From Porphyrobacter sp. ULC335 (lineage in GTDB: Bacteria > Pseudomonadota > Alphaproteobacteria > Sphingomonadales > Sphingomonadaceae): 64,000 bases of DNA. A model generated the notes under the pieces. That model was given only the letters and a program-made list of their open reading frames with translations, searched no databases and was not told where the DNA came from. Below, one piece after another: positions 49,656-58,130 of this stretch. The stretch covers positions 3,224,001 through 3,288,000 of the forward strand of contig NZ_CP078091.1 in NCBI RefSeq assembly GCF_025917005.1. The letters run 5' to 3'. The position numbers and the translations under genes were made by a program. Position 1 is the stretch's first letter. The number at the start of each line of letters is the position of its first letter.

Positions 49656-52394
49656 ATGTCCACCCGCACGCGCCTCGCTGGGCTGCTGCTGCTCACCACA
49701 TCGCTGACCTTGCCGTCGGTGCTCCACGCGCAGGACGCGCTGCAAGAGGAGCCCGAAGCCGAGACCGAGGTCGAAGCCGAAGCGCAGCCGACCGATCCGG
49801 TCGAAGGCGAGAATCCAGTGGAGGATCTGCAGGAGACCGATATCTCTGTGCCGGGCGGCGGGATCATCGTCACCGGGCGGCGCAACCGCGATCCGGCGCG
49901 CAATTCGGGCCAGGTGCTGAACGTGCTGAGCGAAGCCGACATCGCCCGCACCGGTGAAGGCGACATTGCCGGCGCGCTGGCGCGGGTCAGTGGTCTCTCG
50001 CTGGTCGGCAACGGCCGCGTCTTCGTGCGTGGTCTGGGTGACCGCTATTCGCTGGCGCTGCTCAACGGCCTGCCGCTCCCCAGCCCCGAACCGCTGAGCC
50101 GCGTGGTCCCGCTCGACATCTTCCCGACCAGCGTGATCGCCTCCAGCCTCGTGCAGAAGACCTATTCGGCCAACTTCCCGGGCGAGTTCGGCGGCGGGGT
50201 TATCAACCTCACCACCAAGGCGATCCCGACAGAGACCTTCCTCACCGTCGGCTTCTCGGGCAGCGGTGATACCGAGACAACGTTCCAGAACGGCCTCACC
50301 TATTTCGGGTCGGACTGGGACAGCTTCGGCTTCGACAACGGCAACCGCGATTTCCCCAGCGTGTTGCAGGACGCCATCGGCAGCGGCACCCGGATCAACG
50401 ACCTGTCCGCCGCGCAGCAGCGCCAGCTGGCCGGGCAGATCATGCCGCTCAATCTGGTGACGCTCCAGAAGAACGATGTGCTGCCGATCAACTTCTCGGC
50501 CAACCTTACCGGCGGCACCTCGTTCGAGGTGGGTGACGGCAATTACCTCGGCCTGATCGCCACGGCCGGGATTACCAACACCTGGCGCAACCGCAATGTC
50601 ACCAGCCAGCAGTTCGGTGACGCGGAAGCGGGCCAGATCCTGTTCGATTCGCAGAACTTCATCACCGACAACAAGGTGCTGGTGAACGCGCTGATCGGGC
50701 TCGGCCTCGATATCGGCGAACACACCGTCCGCTGGACCAATCTCTACATCCGCGACACCCTGAAGACCGCGCGGCTTGCCACCGGCACCGACAGCTTCAC
50801 CGATGTCGCGCGGCCGTTCGATTTCCAGACCCAGCAGACAGGCTGGTTCGAACGCCAGCTGATGGATTCGCAAATCGTCGCCGAATTCAACTTCGATGCC
50901 TTCGAACTCGATCTGCGCGGCGGCTATGCCCGCACCGATCGCGAGGCGCCCTACAACGCCATCGTGCCCTATATCCGCACCAATATTCCGAACGATCCCT
51001 TCGGCGACAAGTTCGTGGTCGATGTCGGCGCGCTGATCGGCGGGACGGAGCGCATTCAGGTCGGCTTTGAAGACCTGACCGAAGAATTGTGGTTCGGCGG
51101 CGCGGACGTGACCTTCGACGTCACCGATGACCTGTCGCTGACCGCGGGCTATGCCTATTCGGACACCACCCGCCGGTCGCTGTCCTTCATCATCCGCCCA
51201 CTGCTCGGCTCCTCCGCGCAGAACACCACGCTGCTGCGCGCGCTTGGCCTGCGGCAACCGGGCCTGATCCTCAACGGCGCGACGCTGGCGACCGATGCGA
51301 ACGGCACCGGCTTCTTCAACGTCACCGTGTCCGATCCGACCCCCTTCCCGGTGTTCGACGCCGCGCTGACGGTGCACGCGGGCTACGGGCTGGCGCGTTT
51401 CCGCGCGACCGAGCGTCTCAATATCGAGGCAGGCGTGCGCTATGAAGACGGGCTTCAGGTCGCCGCGCCCGATCTGACCTTCGGCGGCGGCAATCTCGCC
51501 AACCCGACGCGGATCGCCAATGACTACTTCCTGCCCGCGGCCACGGTCACGTGGGAGGCGATCGACGATCTGCAACTGCGCTTCGCAGCATCGAAGACCA
51601 TCGCCCGCCCGCAGTTCCGCGAGCTGGTGGAGCAGACCTATTTCGATCCCGAGAGCAACCGCCGTTTCCGCGGGAACCCGTTCCTGCAGGACAGCGAGCT
51701 GATCAACGTGGAAGCGCGCGCCGAATATTACATGGGCGGGCCGAAGAAGGTGAGCCTTGCCGGCTTCTTCAAGAAGATCGACAACCCGATCGAGAACTTC
51801 CTGATCACCGCGCCCGGCATCATCGAGACGAGTTACGCCAATGCGCCCTCGGCGAACCTGTACGGGGCCGAGCTTGATCTGTCCTACGGTATCGATCTGG
51901 CCGATTGGGGCGGGCTGTTCGAGAACAAGCAGTTCCTGATCATCGCCAACTACACCTACACCCAGTCGGAGATTTCCGTGGGTGCGGCCGATCTGGCTCC
52001 GATCCCCGGGGCGACCGGGCAGCTGGCCAGCCAGCTGTTCGACGACGGCTCGCCGCTGGTCGGCCAGTCGGACCACGTGGCGAACCTGTCGCTGGGGATC
52101 GAGGATCTCGACAAGGTCCAGCAGTTCACCGTGCTGTTCAACTACGCCAGCGAGCGCGTGACGCTGCGCGGCGGGGCGCTGCCCGATGTGGTCGAAGACC
52201 CGGGCCTGACGGTCGACCTGGTGGCGCGTTCCGAAGTGAAGCTGGGCGGCGTGCCGCTCGAGGTAAGCCTCGAAGCGCGCAACATCTTCGGGCGCGACAA
52301 TTTCGAGTTCCAGGAGCTCAATGGCAACCGTGCCGAGATCAACACCTTCGATGTGGGGACGGTGTTCTCGATCGGCGTGAAGGCGGAATTCTGA
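49656..52394 (+). CDS. TonB-dependent outer-membrane receptor
   Basis: A 912-residue TonB-dependent transporter. Signal peptide 1-25 (LHAQ), an acidic spacer rich in Glu (26-60), TonB box GGGIIVTGRR, plug domain (DIAGALARVSGLSLVGNGRVFVRGLGDRYSLALLNGLPLPSPEP...FPGEFGGGVINLTTK) and a barrel ending in FSIGVKAEF. The plug segment with LGDRYSLALLNGLPLPSPEP is typical of a receptor clade found paired with the lipoprotein type upstream. The substrate is unknown; if the Pho boxes are real, a phosphorus-containing compound is plausible. The ATG at 49656 has GAGGGGG upstream; earlier in-frame starts have no signal peptide. Confidence 0.88.
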   Translation: MSTRTRLAGLLLLTTSLTLPSVLHAQDALQEEPEAETEVEAEAQPTDPVEGENPVEDLQETDISVPGGGIIVTGRRNRDPARNSGQVLNVLSEADIARTGEGDIAGALARVSGLSLVGNGRVFVRGLGDRYSLALLNGLPLPSPEPLSRVVPLDIFPTSVIASSLVQKTYSANFPGEFGGGVINLTTKAIPTETFLTVGFSGSGDTETTFQNGLTYFGSDWDSFGFDNGNRDFPSVLQDAIGSGTRINDLSAAQQRQLAGQIMPLNLVTLQKNDVLPINFSANLTGGTSFEVGDGNYLGLIATAGITNTWRNRNVTSQQFGDAEAGQILFDSQNFITDNKVLVNALIGLGLDIGEHTVRWTNLYIRDTLKTARLATGTDSFTDVARPFDFQTQQTGWFERQLMDSQIVAEFNFDAFELDLRGGYARTDREAPYNAIVPYIRTNIPNDPFGDKFVVDVGALIGGTERIQVGFEDLTEELWFGGADVTFDVTDDLSLTAGYAYSDTTRRSLSFIIRPLLGSSAQNTTLLRALGLRQPGLILNGATLATDANGTGFFNVTVSDPTPFPVFDAALTVHAGYGLARFRATERLNIEAGVRYEDGLQVAAPDLTFGGGNLANPTRIANDYFLPAATVTWEAIDDLQLRFAASKTIARPQFRELVEQTYFDPESNRRFRGNPFLQDSELINVEARAEYYMGGPKKVSLAGFFKKIDNPIENFLITAPGIIETSYANAPSANLYGAELDLSYGIDLADWGGLFENKQFLIIANYTYTQSEISVGAADLAPIPGATGQLASQLFDDGSPLVGQSDHVANLSLGIEDLDKVQQFTVLFNYASERVTLRGGALPDVVEDPGLTVDLVARSEVKLGGVPLEVSLEARNIFGRDNFEFQELNGNRAEINTFDVGTVFSIGVKAEF

Positions 52395-52424
52395 CGCGCC
52401 CGCGTTCCTGCGCCGAAACCAAAC

Positions 52425-52453
52425 AAGGCCGCCCCTCACCGGGCGGCCTTTTT
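52425..52453 (+). terminator. Intrinsic terminator after the TonB receptor
   Basis: AAGGCCGCCC (52425-52434) and GGGCGGCCTT (52441-52450) form a perfect 10-bp stem with a 6-base loop, followed by T's. It lies 30 bases after the stop. Confidence 0.9.
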
Positions 52454-52557
52454 GCTGGGCCAGGCGATCTGTAGAGGGATCACCGGTCGCGTCCGGTTTC
52501 AGGGCGATGATGCGTGCGGTTTTGTGACCGGAAGTGGGTGGGAAGCGGACAAATCGT

Positions 52558-53589
52558 TCAGTGTGCTTGCTTCATCCGTTCAACAATGAATGCGGCTTTC
52601 GAACGAATGCTGGTGGAGCGATCATTGAGGAATGACCCTGCCAGAGCGATAAGGTCCGTATCATGTGAAGCATGGTCGATGATTGCCTCAAGCGCGACCT
52701 TTCGCACAGCGGTTGAGCGATCACGCAGGCCGCTGCGAATCGCTTCAGAACGATCAGAATGGATGGTCAGAGCCCGCTGCCAGACACGTGGCCGCCAACC
52801 GCTAATTCCCATCGGCTTATCTATCCAGAAGCGCTCCCCTGAGCCGTCAGTTGAGCGAGCATAGCCATACGCCAAGGTTTGTAGGGCGACGGCGCGCACT
52901 CCCGAAATTTTCGCCTCCACTGCGAGCAGCTTGAGGTGGGGGTCGATCCATTCGTATTGGAGTAGAGACCGCAGCCACGAGGGTAGTGGTCCGTTTCGTT
53001 GCCTGAGAAGCTGCGCCACGATCTCTGCTACCGCCTCCGGGCGAGCTACGAGCGCATCCATTGACTGTCGCTCGGCGTCCGACCAGCGCCGCCAAGTCGA
53101 CCTACGCCCTGCCGTCTCAAGAAAGAATACGGATAGCACGTCGGGGCTAGTGAACGGTAGGCACCGATCCATGCAGGCTTTGGCGCTAGAACGAACCTGA
53201 TGAACCCAGTCGTTCCGACGCCACGCCAAAGCGGCGACCAGAAAGGCATTGGGGATGGGGCCTGATATTCTCTCAAGTGCAGCTTGTCGCAGGAATCCGT
53301 TTTTGTGGAACAGAAAGAGAAACGGCAGCCCAGGAACCTCATCCAGCAGATCCCGATCACTCCTTTTCCCAAGGACGTTGCGATCAAACCAGCTTAGCTT
53401 CTGAGACCAGCTCCACAGCCCCGCAGCTGAGGCAATCGCTCCATCTGCATCGGCGATGGATGCCGGGCTTTGATTTTCCGTTGCCGCAATGAAATCGGCA
53501 ATGGGCTTCGCAAGATCGGCCTTCGCCTCGCGCGCTGCCGCATATCGCTCGATTGCAGTGAGCAAAAGTGGCGAAAGTGCCTTGGACAT
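52558..53589 (-). CDS. HEAT-repeat-like hypothetical protein
   Basis: A 343-residue soluble protein with no signal peptide. I do not recognise a specific family. The C-terminal half shows repeating helix pairs of HEAT type (RSEAIRSGLRDRSTAVRKVALEAIIDHASHDTDLIALAGSFLNDRSTSIRSKAAFIVERM), and earlier segments (FLRQAALERISGPIPNAFLVAALAWRRNDWVHQVRSSAKACMD) have the same pattern, so it is probably an alpha-solenoid scaffold. Codon use and base composition are visibly less GC-rich than in the flanking genes, which suggests later acquisition. It stands alone between a terminator and the response-regulator gene. Confidence 0.6.
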   Translation of the reverse strand: MSKALSPLLLTAIERYAAAREAKADLAKPIADFIAATENQSPASIADADGAIASAAGLWSWSQKLSWFDRNVLGKRSDRDLLDEVPGLPFLFLFHKNGFLRQAALERISGPIPNAFLVAALAWRRNDWVHQVRSSAKACMDRCLPFTSPDVLSVFFLETAGRRSTWRRWSDAERQSMDALVARPEAVAEIVAQLLRQRNGPLPSWLRSLLQYEWIDPHLKLLAVEAKISGVRAVALQTLAYGYARSTDGSGERFWIDKPMGISGWRPRVWQRALTIHSDRSEAIRSGLRDRSTAVRKVALEAIIDHASHDTDLIALAGSFLNDRSTSIRSKAAFIVERMKQAH

Positions 53590-53692
53590 TTCTCAGCTTA
53601 GTCGCGCAGCTGTATGGCAGCAATGGGGTCGCTAGCCGAATGTCCCGTTTTGTCGCGCGGCGCGCGATTGTGGACGTTTCCTGTACGCCCGC

Positions 53693-54367
53693 TCACCCCA
53701 GATCGAAGACATATCCCAGGGATCGCACCGTGCGCAGCGGGTTGCCGCCGCCGGCCGATTTGATCGCGCGGCGCAGGCGGCCGATCCATACGTCCACGGT
53801 GCGCTCGTCAATCGGGGGTTCCCGTTTGCCGAGGCCGCTGATCAGATCCTCGCGGGTCAGCACGCGGTTGGGGTTTTCGGCCAGAAAGCGCAGCAGGCGG
53901 AATTCATTGGGCCGCAGTACGATCGGCGTCTCGTTCCAGCGCGCCTGAAGCGCGGCCATGTCGATCGTCAGCGCGCCAAGTTCGAAGCGGCGCGTCGCCT
54001 GCCGCTCGCTGGTGCGCGATTGCAGCGCCAGCACCCGGTCGAGCACAGCCGTGCGGGTGAGCGGCCCGATCACGTAATCATCCGCCCCGGCGCGCAGCGC
54101 CCGGCGACGATCCTCGGGATCGTCCTCCTCCAGCACCATCGTCACATGGGCGTCCATGGTGCGGGTATCGGCGCGCAACCGGCGGCACATTTCGAGACCG
54201 GCAAGTTCGGGCATCACCCAGTCGATAAACGCCCACATCGGCCCTTCGACCAACCGCCGCGGGCCTTCCGCCCCCAGCCTGTCGAAGGTGAAACGCCGCT
54301 GATCGTGGACGAAGTCGTCCAGACTTTCGCCCAACTCGCTCGTCAGGAAGATATTGACGACATCCAT
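53693..54367 (-). CDS. Atypical OmpR/PhoB-type response regulator
   Basis: A 224-residue two-domain regulator. The receiver domain keeps the phosphoacceptor-type Asp49 (FIDWVMPELAG) but lacks the usual acidic pair near the N-terminus (NIFLTSEL) and the conserved Lys (GADDYVIGPLT has Gly101 where Lys is expected). Phosphorylation-independent or non-canonical control is therefore likely. The C-terminal winged helix (about 130-224) is complete: LTIDMAALQARWNETPIVLRPNEFRLLRFLAENPNRVLTREDLIS and DERTVDVWIGRLRRAIKSAG...RTVRSLGYVFDL. No histidine kinase gene is adjacent. The regulated genes are unknown; it resembles PhoB only at the family level. Confidence 0.8.
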   Translation of the reverse strand: MDVVNIFLTSELGESLDDFVHDQRRFTFDRLGAEGPRRLVEGPMWAFIDWVMPELAGLEMCRRLRADTRTMDAHVTMVLEEDDPEDRRRALRAGADDYVIGPLTRTAVLDRVLALQSRTSERQATRRFELGALTIDMAALQARWNETPIVLRPNEFRLLRFLAENPNRVLTREDLISGLGKREPPIDERTVDVWIGRLRRAIKSAGGGNPLRTVRSLGYVFDLG

Positions 54368-54461
54368 GTGCTGCCTGCCCCGCTTTCGAACGAGGATTGG
54401 CGCAGGCTTGTGACGCGATTGTGACTATATCACCTGCGAGTGTAACAATCCGCGCGCAGGC

Positions 54462-55202
54462 TCAGGAGAGGGTCAATCCCCCGTCCACCACCAGTGTCTG
54501 CCCGGTGATGTAAGCCGATAATGGCGAGGCAAGGAACAGCGCCGCGCCCGCCATATCCTCGGGCGTGCCCATGCGGCGCAGGGGGATGGACTTGAGGCTG
54601 GCTTCGAGGCGCTCGGGATGATCGGTGGTGACGCTGGTTAGCTTGGTCGGCACCAGCCCCGGCGCGATGCCGTTGACCCGGATGCCGTCGCGCGCCCAGG
54701 CCTCGCCGAGTGTCTTGGTGAGGCTCGCCGCGCCCGCTTTCGATGCGGCATAGGCGGGCGTGCCGATTGTCGATTTGAACGCGGCGACGCTGGAGACGAT
54801 GATGATCGCGCCCTTGGCGGTCGCCAGCGCGGGGTGGAAGGCGCGGGCGGCGTCCATCACCGAATTGAGGTTGATATCGACCACCGCGTCCCACCCCTCG
54901 CGGGTAAACTCCTGCCGTCCGTAGCGCACGGTGCCTTGGGAGAGGACGAGGACATCGAGCGGGCCGAGGTCACCCGCCAGCCGGTCAGCGGCGGTGCGAT
55001 CGGTCAGATCAATCTGGCGGTAGTCGAGGCCGGTGAAGTCGCTGTCCTCGGCCTCAAGGTAATCGCCGAAATCGGTCCGCGTGCCGGTGACAGTAACGCT
55101 CGCGCCGCGCTGCCGGAACCCGTGCGCAATGCCATTCCCGATCCCGCTCGACCCGCCGATGACGAGGACTTGGCTGCCGGTGAAGTCGAGGGGGTCGGTC
55201 AT
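54462..55202 (-). CDS. Short-chain dehydrogenase/reductase
   Basis: A 246-residue classical SDR. The cofactor loop reads IGGSSGIGNGI; TGTRTD following beta-2 suggests NADP(H) preference. The catalytic Ser is in IIVSSVAAF, Tyr and Lys in YAASKAGA; DVLVLSQGTVRYG replaces the usual NNAG. The C-terminal segment ITGQTLVVDGGLTL is standard. The substrate is unknown. It starts 8 bases after the end of the small lipoprotein gene on the same strand and may be co-transcribed with the acyl-CoA dehydrogenase upstream. Confidence 0.82.
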   Translation of the reverse strand: MTDPLDFTGSQVLVIGGSSGIGNGIAHGFRQRGASVTVTGTRTDFGDYLEAEDSDFTGLDYRQIDLTDRTAADRLAGDLGPLDVLVLSQGTVRYGRQEFTREGWDAVVDINLNSVMDAARAFHPALATAKGAIIIVSSVAAFKSTIGTPAYAASKAGAASLTKTLGEAWARDGIRVNGIAPGLVPTKLTSVTTDHPERLEASLKSIPLRRMGTPEDMAGAALFLASPLSAYITGQTLVVDGGLTLS

Positions 55203-55210
55203 GGCTCTTC

Positions 55211-55669
55211 CTATTGTTGTTCTGTCGGATCCGCCGTTTGGGTTTCGTCGACAGGAAGGTAAACTAAAGAGCGATCTTGCAGCACATCACACTCATTCCA
55301 AACTCCGTCCAACTTCAGCCTCTGTTCGTGGCGGTCATAGACGAAATCGAAGGGAGCAGCTTTCGTCTCGCCGGTCAGACTGCCTTGGAAAACAGCCGTT
55401 CCGCTTACAGAGCCGCCTTGGGGTGAAATTCTTTTCACGTTATAGAAAACGTCTTGCCCAAAAAACTGGAGGCGAAACTGTCCCCTGCTTTCAACAAAGT
55501 CTAGGTGACCCAACACCAGCTGATCACCGCTTTTGCTCGAACAAGCGAACCACGCCGACATCGATTGCGGGGCAGAGCTTTCGCACCCGACCAGCGAGAT
55601 AGAGCCCGTGAGGACTAACGCAAGCCGGAAGCAATATAGCCTCCAGTCGGAACGAAGCGGCTCAGCCAC
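55211..55669 (-). CDS. Small lipoprotein of unknown function
   Basis: A 152-residue protein with a lipoprotein signal (LALVLTGSISLVGC, Cys29) and a beta-rich body (FRLQFFGQDVFYNVKRISPQGGSVSGTAVFQGSL, PFDFVYDRHEQRLKLDGVWNECDVL). I recognise no family. The start is GTG, 1 base after the acyl-CoA dehydrogenase stop, with GGAG 9 bases upstream. The base composition is clearly less GC-rich than its neighbours, so it may be a recent insertion. Confidence 0.6.
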   Translation of the reverse strand: MAEPLRSDWRLYCFRLALVLTGSISLVGCESSAPQSMSAWFACSSKSGDQLVLGHLDFVESRGQFRLQFFGQDVFYNVKRISPQGGSVSGTAVFQGSLTGETKAAPFDFVYDRHEQRLKLDGVWNECDVLQDRSLVYLPVDETQTADPTEQQ

Positions 55670-55670
55670 C

Positions 55671-56813
55671 TCAAATACTCCGCGAGATCACTTCCTTCAT
55701 GATCTCGTTCGTCCCGCCGAAGATCCGCGTCACGCGCGCGTCGCGCCACAGGCGGGCGATGGCGTATTCGTTCATGTAGCCCGCCCCGCCGTGGAGTTGC
55801 AGCGACGCATCGCACAGATCCCATTGCAGATCGGTGTGCCACAGCTTGGCCGCGGAGGCCTCGGCGGTGGTGAGTTCGCCTGCGAGATGCTTGCGGATCG
55901 CCCAGTCGAGGTGCGCCCAGCCCACTTGCAGCTTGGCCTTGAGGTCCGCGAGGGTGAACTTGGTGTTCTGGAATTCGAACACGGTCTTGCCGAAAGCCTT
56001 GCGGTCCTTGGTGAAGGTCACCGCCTCGTCAAACGCCCGCTGCGCCGCCGCCTGCGCGCCGACCGCGATGCCGAGGCGTTCCTGCGGCAGTTCCTCCATC
56101 AGGTGCACAAACCCCATGCCTTCCGCGCCGAGGATGTTGGTCATCGGCACGCGGCAATCGTTGAAGAACAGTTCGGAGGTATCGGCGGCGTGCTGGCCGA
56201 TCTTGTCGAGATTGCGCCCGCGCTCGAAGCCGGGGGTGTCGGCGTCGACCAGAACAAGGCTGATGCCCTTGGAGCCCAGCTCGGGATCGGTCTTGGCGAC
56301 CACGATCACGCAATCGGCGTTCTGACCGTTGGTGATGTAGGTTTTCGAGCCGTTGATGACGAGGTGGTTGCCGTCCTTCTTGGCGGTGGTGCGGATGCCC
56401 TGAAGGTCGGACCCTGCGCCCGGTTCGGTCATGGCGATCGCGGTGATGATATCGCCGCTGACCATGCCGGGCAGGTACTTGGCGCGCTGTTCGGGGTTGC
56501 CGAGGCGCTCGAAATAGTTCGCCGTGATGTCGTTCTGGAGCGTGAAGCCCGCGGACGAGCCGAGGTAGCTGAGTTCCTCGGTCAGCACGCAGTTGAAGCC
56601 GAAATCGAGGCCAAGGCCGCCGTTTTCCTCCTTCACCGTCATGCACAGCATCCCGGCGTCGCCCATTGTCTTCCACACATCACGCGGGACGATGCCGTTG
56701 GCCTCGTGCTCCTCCATGTGCGGGGTGAGGTGTTCGGCAAAGACCTTGCGGACGGTGTCGCGGAAGGCCTCGTGGTCTTCGTTATAGGCGGTGCGATAGG
56801 AGGTCGCGAGCAT
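55671..56813 (-). CDS. Acyl-CoA dehydrogenase
   Basis: A 380-residue FAD enzyme of fatty-acid or related acyl-CoA oxidation. Motifs: AMTEPGAGSDLQGIRTTA (FAD/substrate binding), YITNGQNADCVIVVAKTD, QERLGIAVGAQAAAQRAFDEAV, LQLHGGAGYMNEYAIARLWRDARVTRIFGGTNEIMKEV. The Glu expected as catalytic base in medium/short-chain members lies in the GYMNEY segment. This profile is common in long-chain-type members of sphingomonads. It is the first of a three-gene same-strand run with the small lipoprotein and the SDR. Confidence 0.9.
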   Translation of the reverse strand: MLATSYRTAYNEDHEAFRDTVRKVFAEHLTPHMEEHEANGIVPRDVWKTMGDAGMLCMTVKEENGGLGLDFGFNCVLTEELSYLGSSAGFTLQNDITANYFERLGNPEQRAKYLPGMVSGDIITAIAMTEPGAGSDLQGIRTTAKKDGNHLVINGSKTYITNGQNADCVIVVAKTDPELGSKGISLVLVDADTPGFERGRNLDKIGQHAADTSELFFNDCRVPMTNILGAEGMGFVHLMEELPQERLGIAVGAQAAAQRAFDEAVTFTKDRKAFGKTVFEFQNTKFTLADLKAKLQVGWAHLDWAIRKHLAGELTTAEASAAKLWHTDLQWDLCDASLQLHGGAGYMNEYAIARLWRDARVTRIFGGTNEIMKEVISRSI

Positions 56814-56951
56814 GGGGGTTCTCTCCGGCAGATGGGTTTTGATTTGCCATGAGTGAACAGGGGGTGGGGGCTAGGGTCAAGTGCGAAATTGGGGGTGGGG
56901 CTTGGCTTGCTAGCCATTGCCATCACTCTCCGCCTGCGCCATCATGCTGTG

Positions 56952-57416
56952 ATGAAAGCGATTTCTGCAATTCTTGTGCTCGCCGCCGGAACGGCATGCT
57001 CAGCGCAATCCTCGGAGCAGGCTACCATTATGCGGGCGATCGAGGCGGCAGTGGTTCTGCCAGAGGGAGCGGGCGCGCTCGATGAGTATTCGCGCAATTA
57101 CGCCTTGGGGCCGGATGGCAAAATCTTGGCCGTCTATGTCAGCCCGAGCGAGCCTCCGATTGCAAACGCCGAGTATGGCTGCGAGGTGATGCTCGAGGAT
57201 CTCGAATCGCGTCCCTGCACCGAAGAGGAAGTGGCCGAGTTGGTCCGCGACAATGAGGCTAGCGCGGAAAGAATGGGCAAGGCGGGCCAATCGCGCTGGT
57301 TTGACAACTATGGCGAGATGCCTCGCGTTCTCGATGGAGGGTGTGGCTTCATCGAGATCGTGTACGATCCGCAGACAAGGCGGATCGAGCGCGCGGAATG
57401 CAACGGGGAAGCCTGA
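56952..57416 (+). CDS. Small exported protein of unknown function
   Basis: About 154 residues with an N-terminal signal resembling a lipoprotein signal (AISAILVLAAGTACSAQ). The body is acidic with several Cys residues (YGCEVMLEDLESRPCTEEE, DGGCGFIEIVYDPQTRRIERAECNGEA), which could form disulfides in the periplasm. I recognise no family. The ATG at 56952 is chosen over 56853 because it gives a proper signal sequence. Locally lower GC than the surroundings. Confidence 0.55.
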   Translation: MKAISAILVLAAGTACSAQSSEQATIMRAIEAAVVLPEGAGALDEYSRNYALGPDGKILAVYVSPSEPPIANAEYGCEVMLEDLESRPCTEEEVAELVRDNEASAERMGKAGQSRWFDNYGEMPRVLDGGCGFIEIVYDPQTRRIERAECNGEA

Positions 57417-57428
57417 AGTTCAAACGTT

Positions 57429-57510
57429 CGTCATCCCAGCGGAAGCTGGGACCTAGGGCGGCAAGCGCTGCACCTAGAGGCTCTAGGCCCCAGCTTGCGC
57501 TGGGGTGACG
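57429..57510. repeat. Palindromic repeat element 1 (REP-like)
   Basis: Arms at 57429-57456 and 57483-57510 are largely complementary and begin and end with CGTCA/TGACG; a spacer of 26 bases separates them. This layout, in the gap after a gene, is that of short dispersed REP elements in many alphaproteobacteria. Confidence 0.65.
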
Positions 57511-57536
57511 AGGAACCAGGCAAATTTACTCCCCGT

Positions 57537-57616
57537 CCCGGGCTTGACCCGGGACCCAGCTTGTTCTGTCCAATGGCCGAACTCGAAAGGCAGCGGGGCC
57601 CCGGGTCAAGCCCGGG
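57537..57616. repeat. Palindromic repeat element 2 (REP-like)
   Basis: Perfect 17-base inverted arms (57537-57553 and 57600-57616, CCCGGGCTTGACCCGGG and its complement) surround 46 bases. Directly follows element 1; together they fill most of the 267-base gap between two genes. Confidence 0.7.
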
Positions 57617-57625
57617 GCGGGGGAA

Positions 57626-57661
57626 CTACCCCACAAACGCCCGCTCGATCACGAAATGGCC
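57626..57661 (-). pseudogene. Copy of the last codons of the ferredoxin-NADP reductase gene
   Basis: Read on the minus strand this encodes GHFVIERAFVG and a stop. The intact fpr gene ends in GQFVIERAFVG and a stop at 58131-58167; the two segments share a run of 23 identical bases. The fragment lies 0.5 kb downstream of fpr, with the small exported-protein gene in between. Confidence 0.75.
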
Positions 57662-57683
57662 GCGCGTAACCGTAAAGCCCCAA

Positions 57684-58055
57684 TCAGGCCCGGTTGCAGA
57701 CCACCAGTACATGAAGCGCTGTGCCATCCTCACTCAGCACCGGAGTCGCCATGCCGTTCGGCAGGTTTCGGAGCACCGGACGCAGCTGCGGGGGCAGCTC
57801 TGTCTCGTGGACGAAGTTCTTGCGCTCCACCCTCGCATCCAGCGCCTTGCCGAGCTTCACCGCATCTCCGCACGAGTTGATTTCCATCGTGCGCGCCTGA
57901 AATTCCTCGATCGGAACCGCACTGGCCGCGACCGAGAGCTGAACGAGGTTATAGTTCGGGAGCGGCGACATGCGCACATCCGTCTGGCCAGTCGCGGCGA
58001 CGGGCGCGAGTGCGGCAGCAAGCATGGCGGCGGCGGGGATCAAGCGGTGCAGCAT
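57684..58055 (-). CDS. Small exported protein resembling the end of a parvulin isomerase
   Basis: A 123-residue protein with signal peptide (residues 1-23, PVAATGQ). The C-terminal part LPPQLRPVLRNLPNGMATPVLSEDGTALHVLVVCNR resembles the end of the SurA-type peptidyl-prolyl isomerase domain, and EEFQARTMEINSCGDAVKLGKAL a preceding helix. It may be a shortened SurA paralogue or an unrelated periplasmic protein; isomerase activity is doubtful because most of the domain is absent. It lies between fpr and the copied fpr 3' end. Confidence 0.55.
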   Translation of the reverse strand: MLHRLIPAAAMLAAALAPVAATGQTDVRMSPLPNYNLVQLSVAASAVPIEEFQARTMEINSCGDAVKLGKALDARVERKNFVHETELPPQLRPVLRNLPNGMATPVLSEDGTALHVLVVCNRA

Positions 58056-58130
58056 GGCAGTCTCCCTGTTTCGGGAAAGCTGCCTTTTGGATACTGAACC
58101 ATCTGTGAATGCTGCGGAATAGACCGCACC

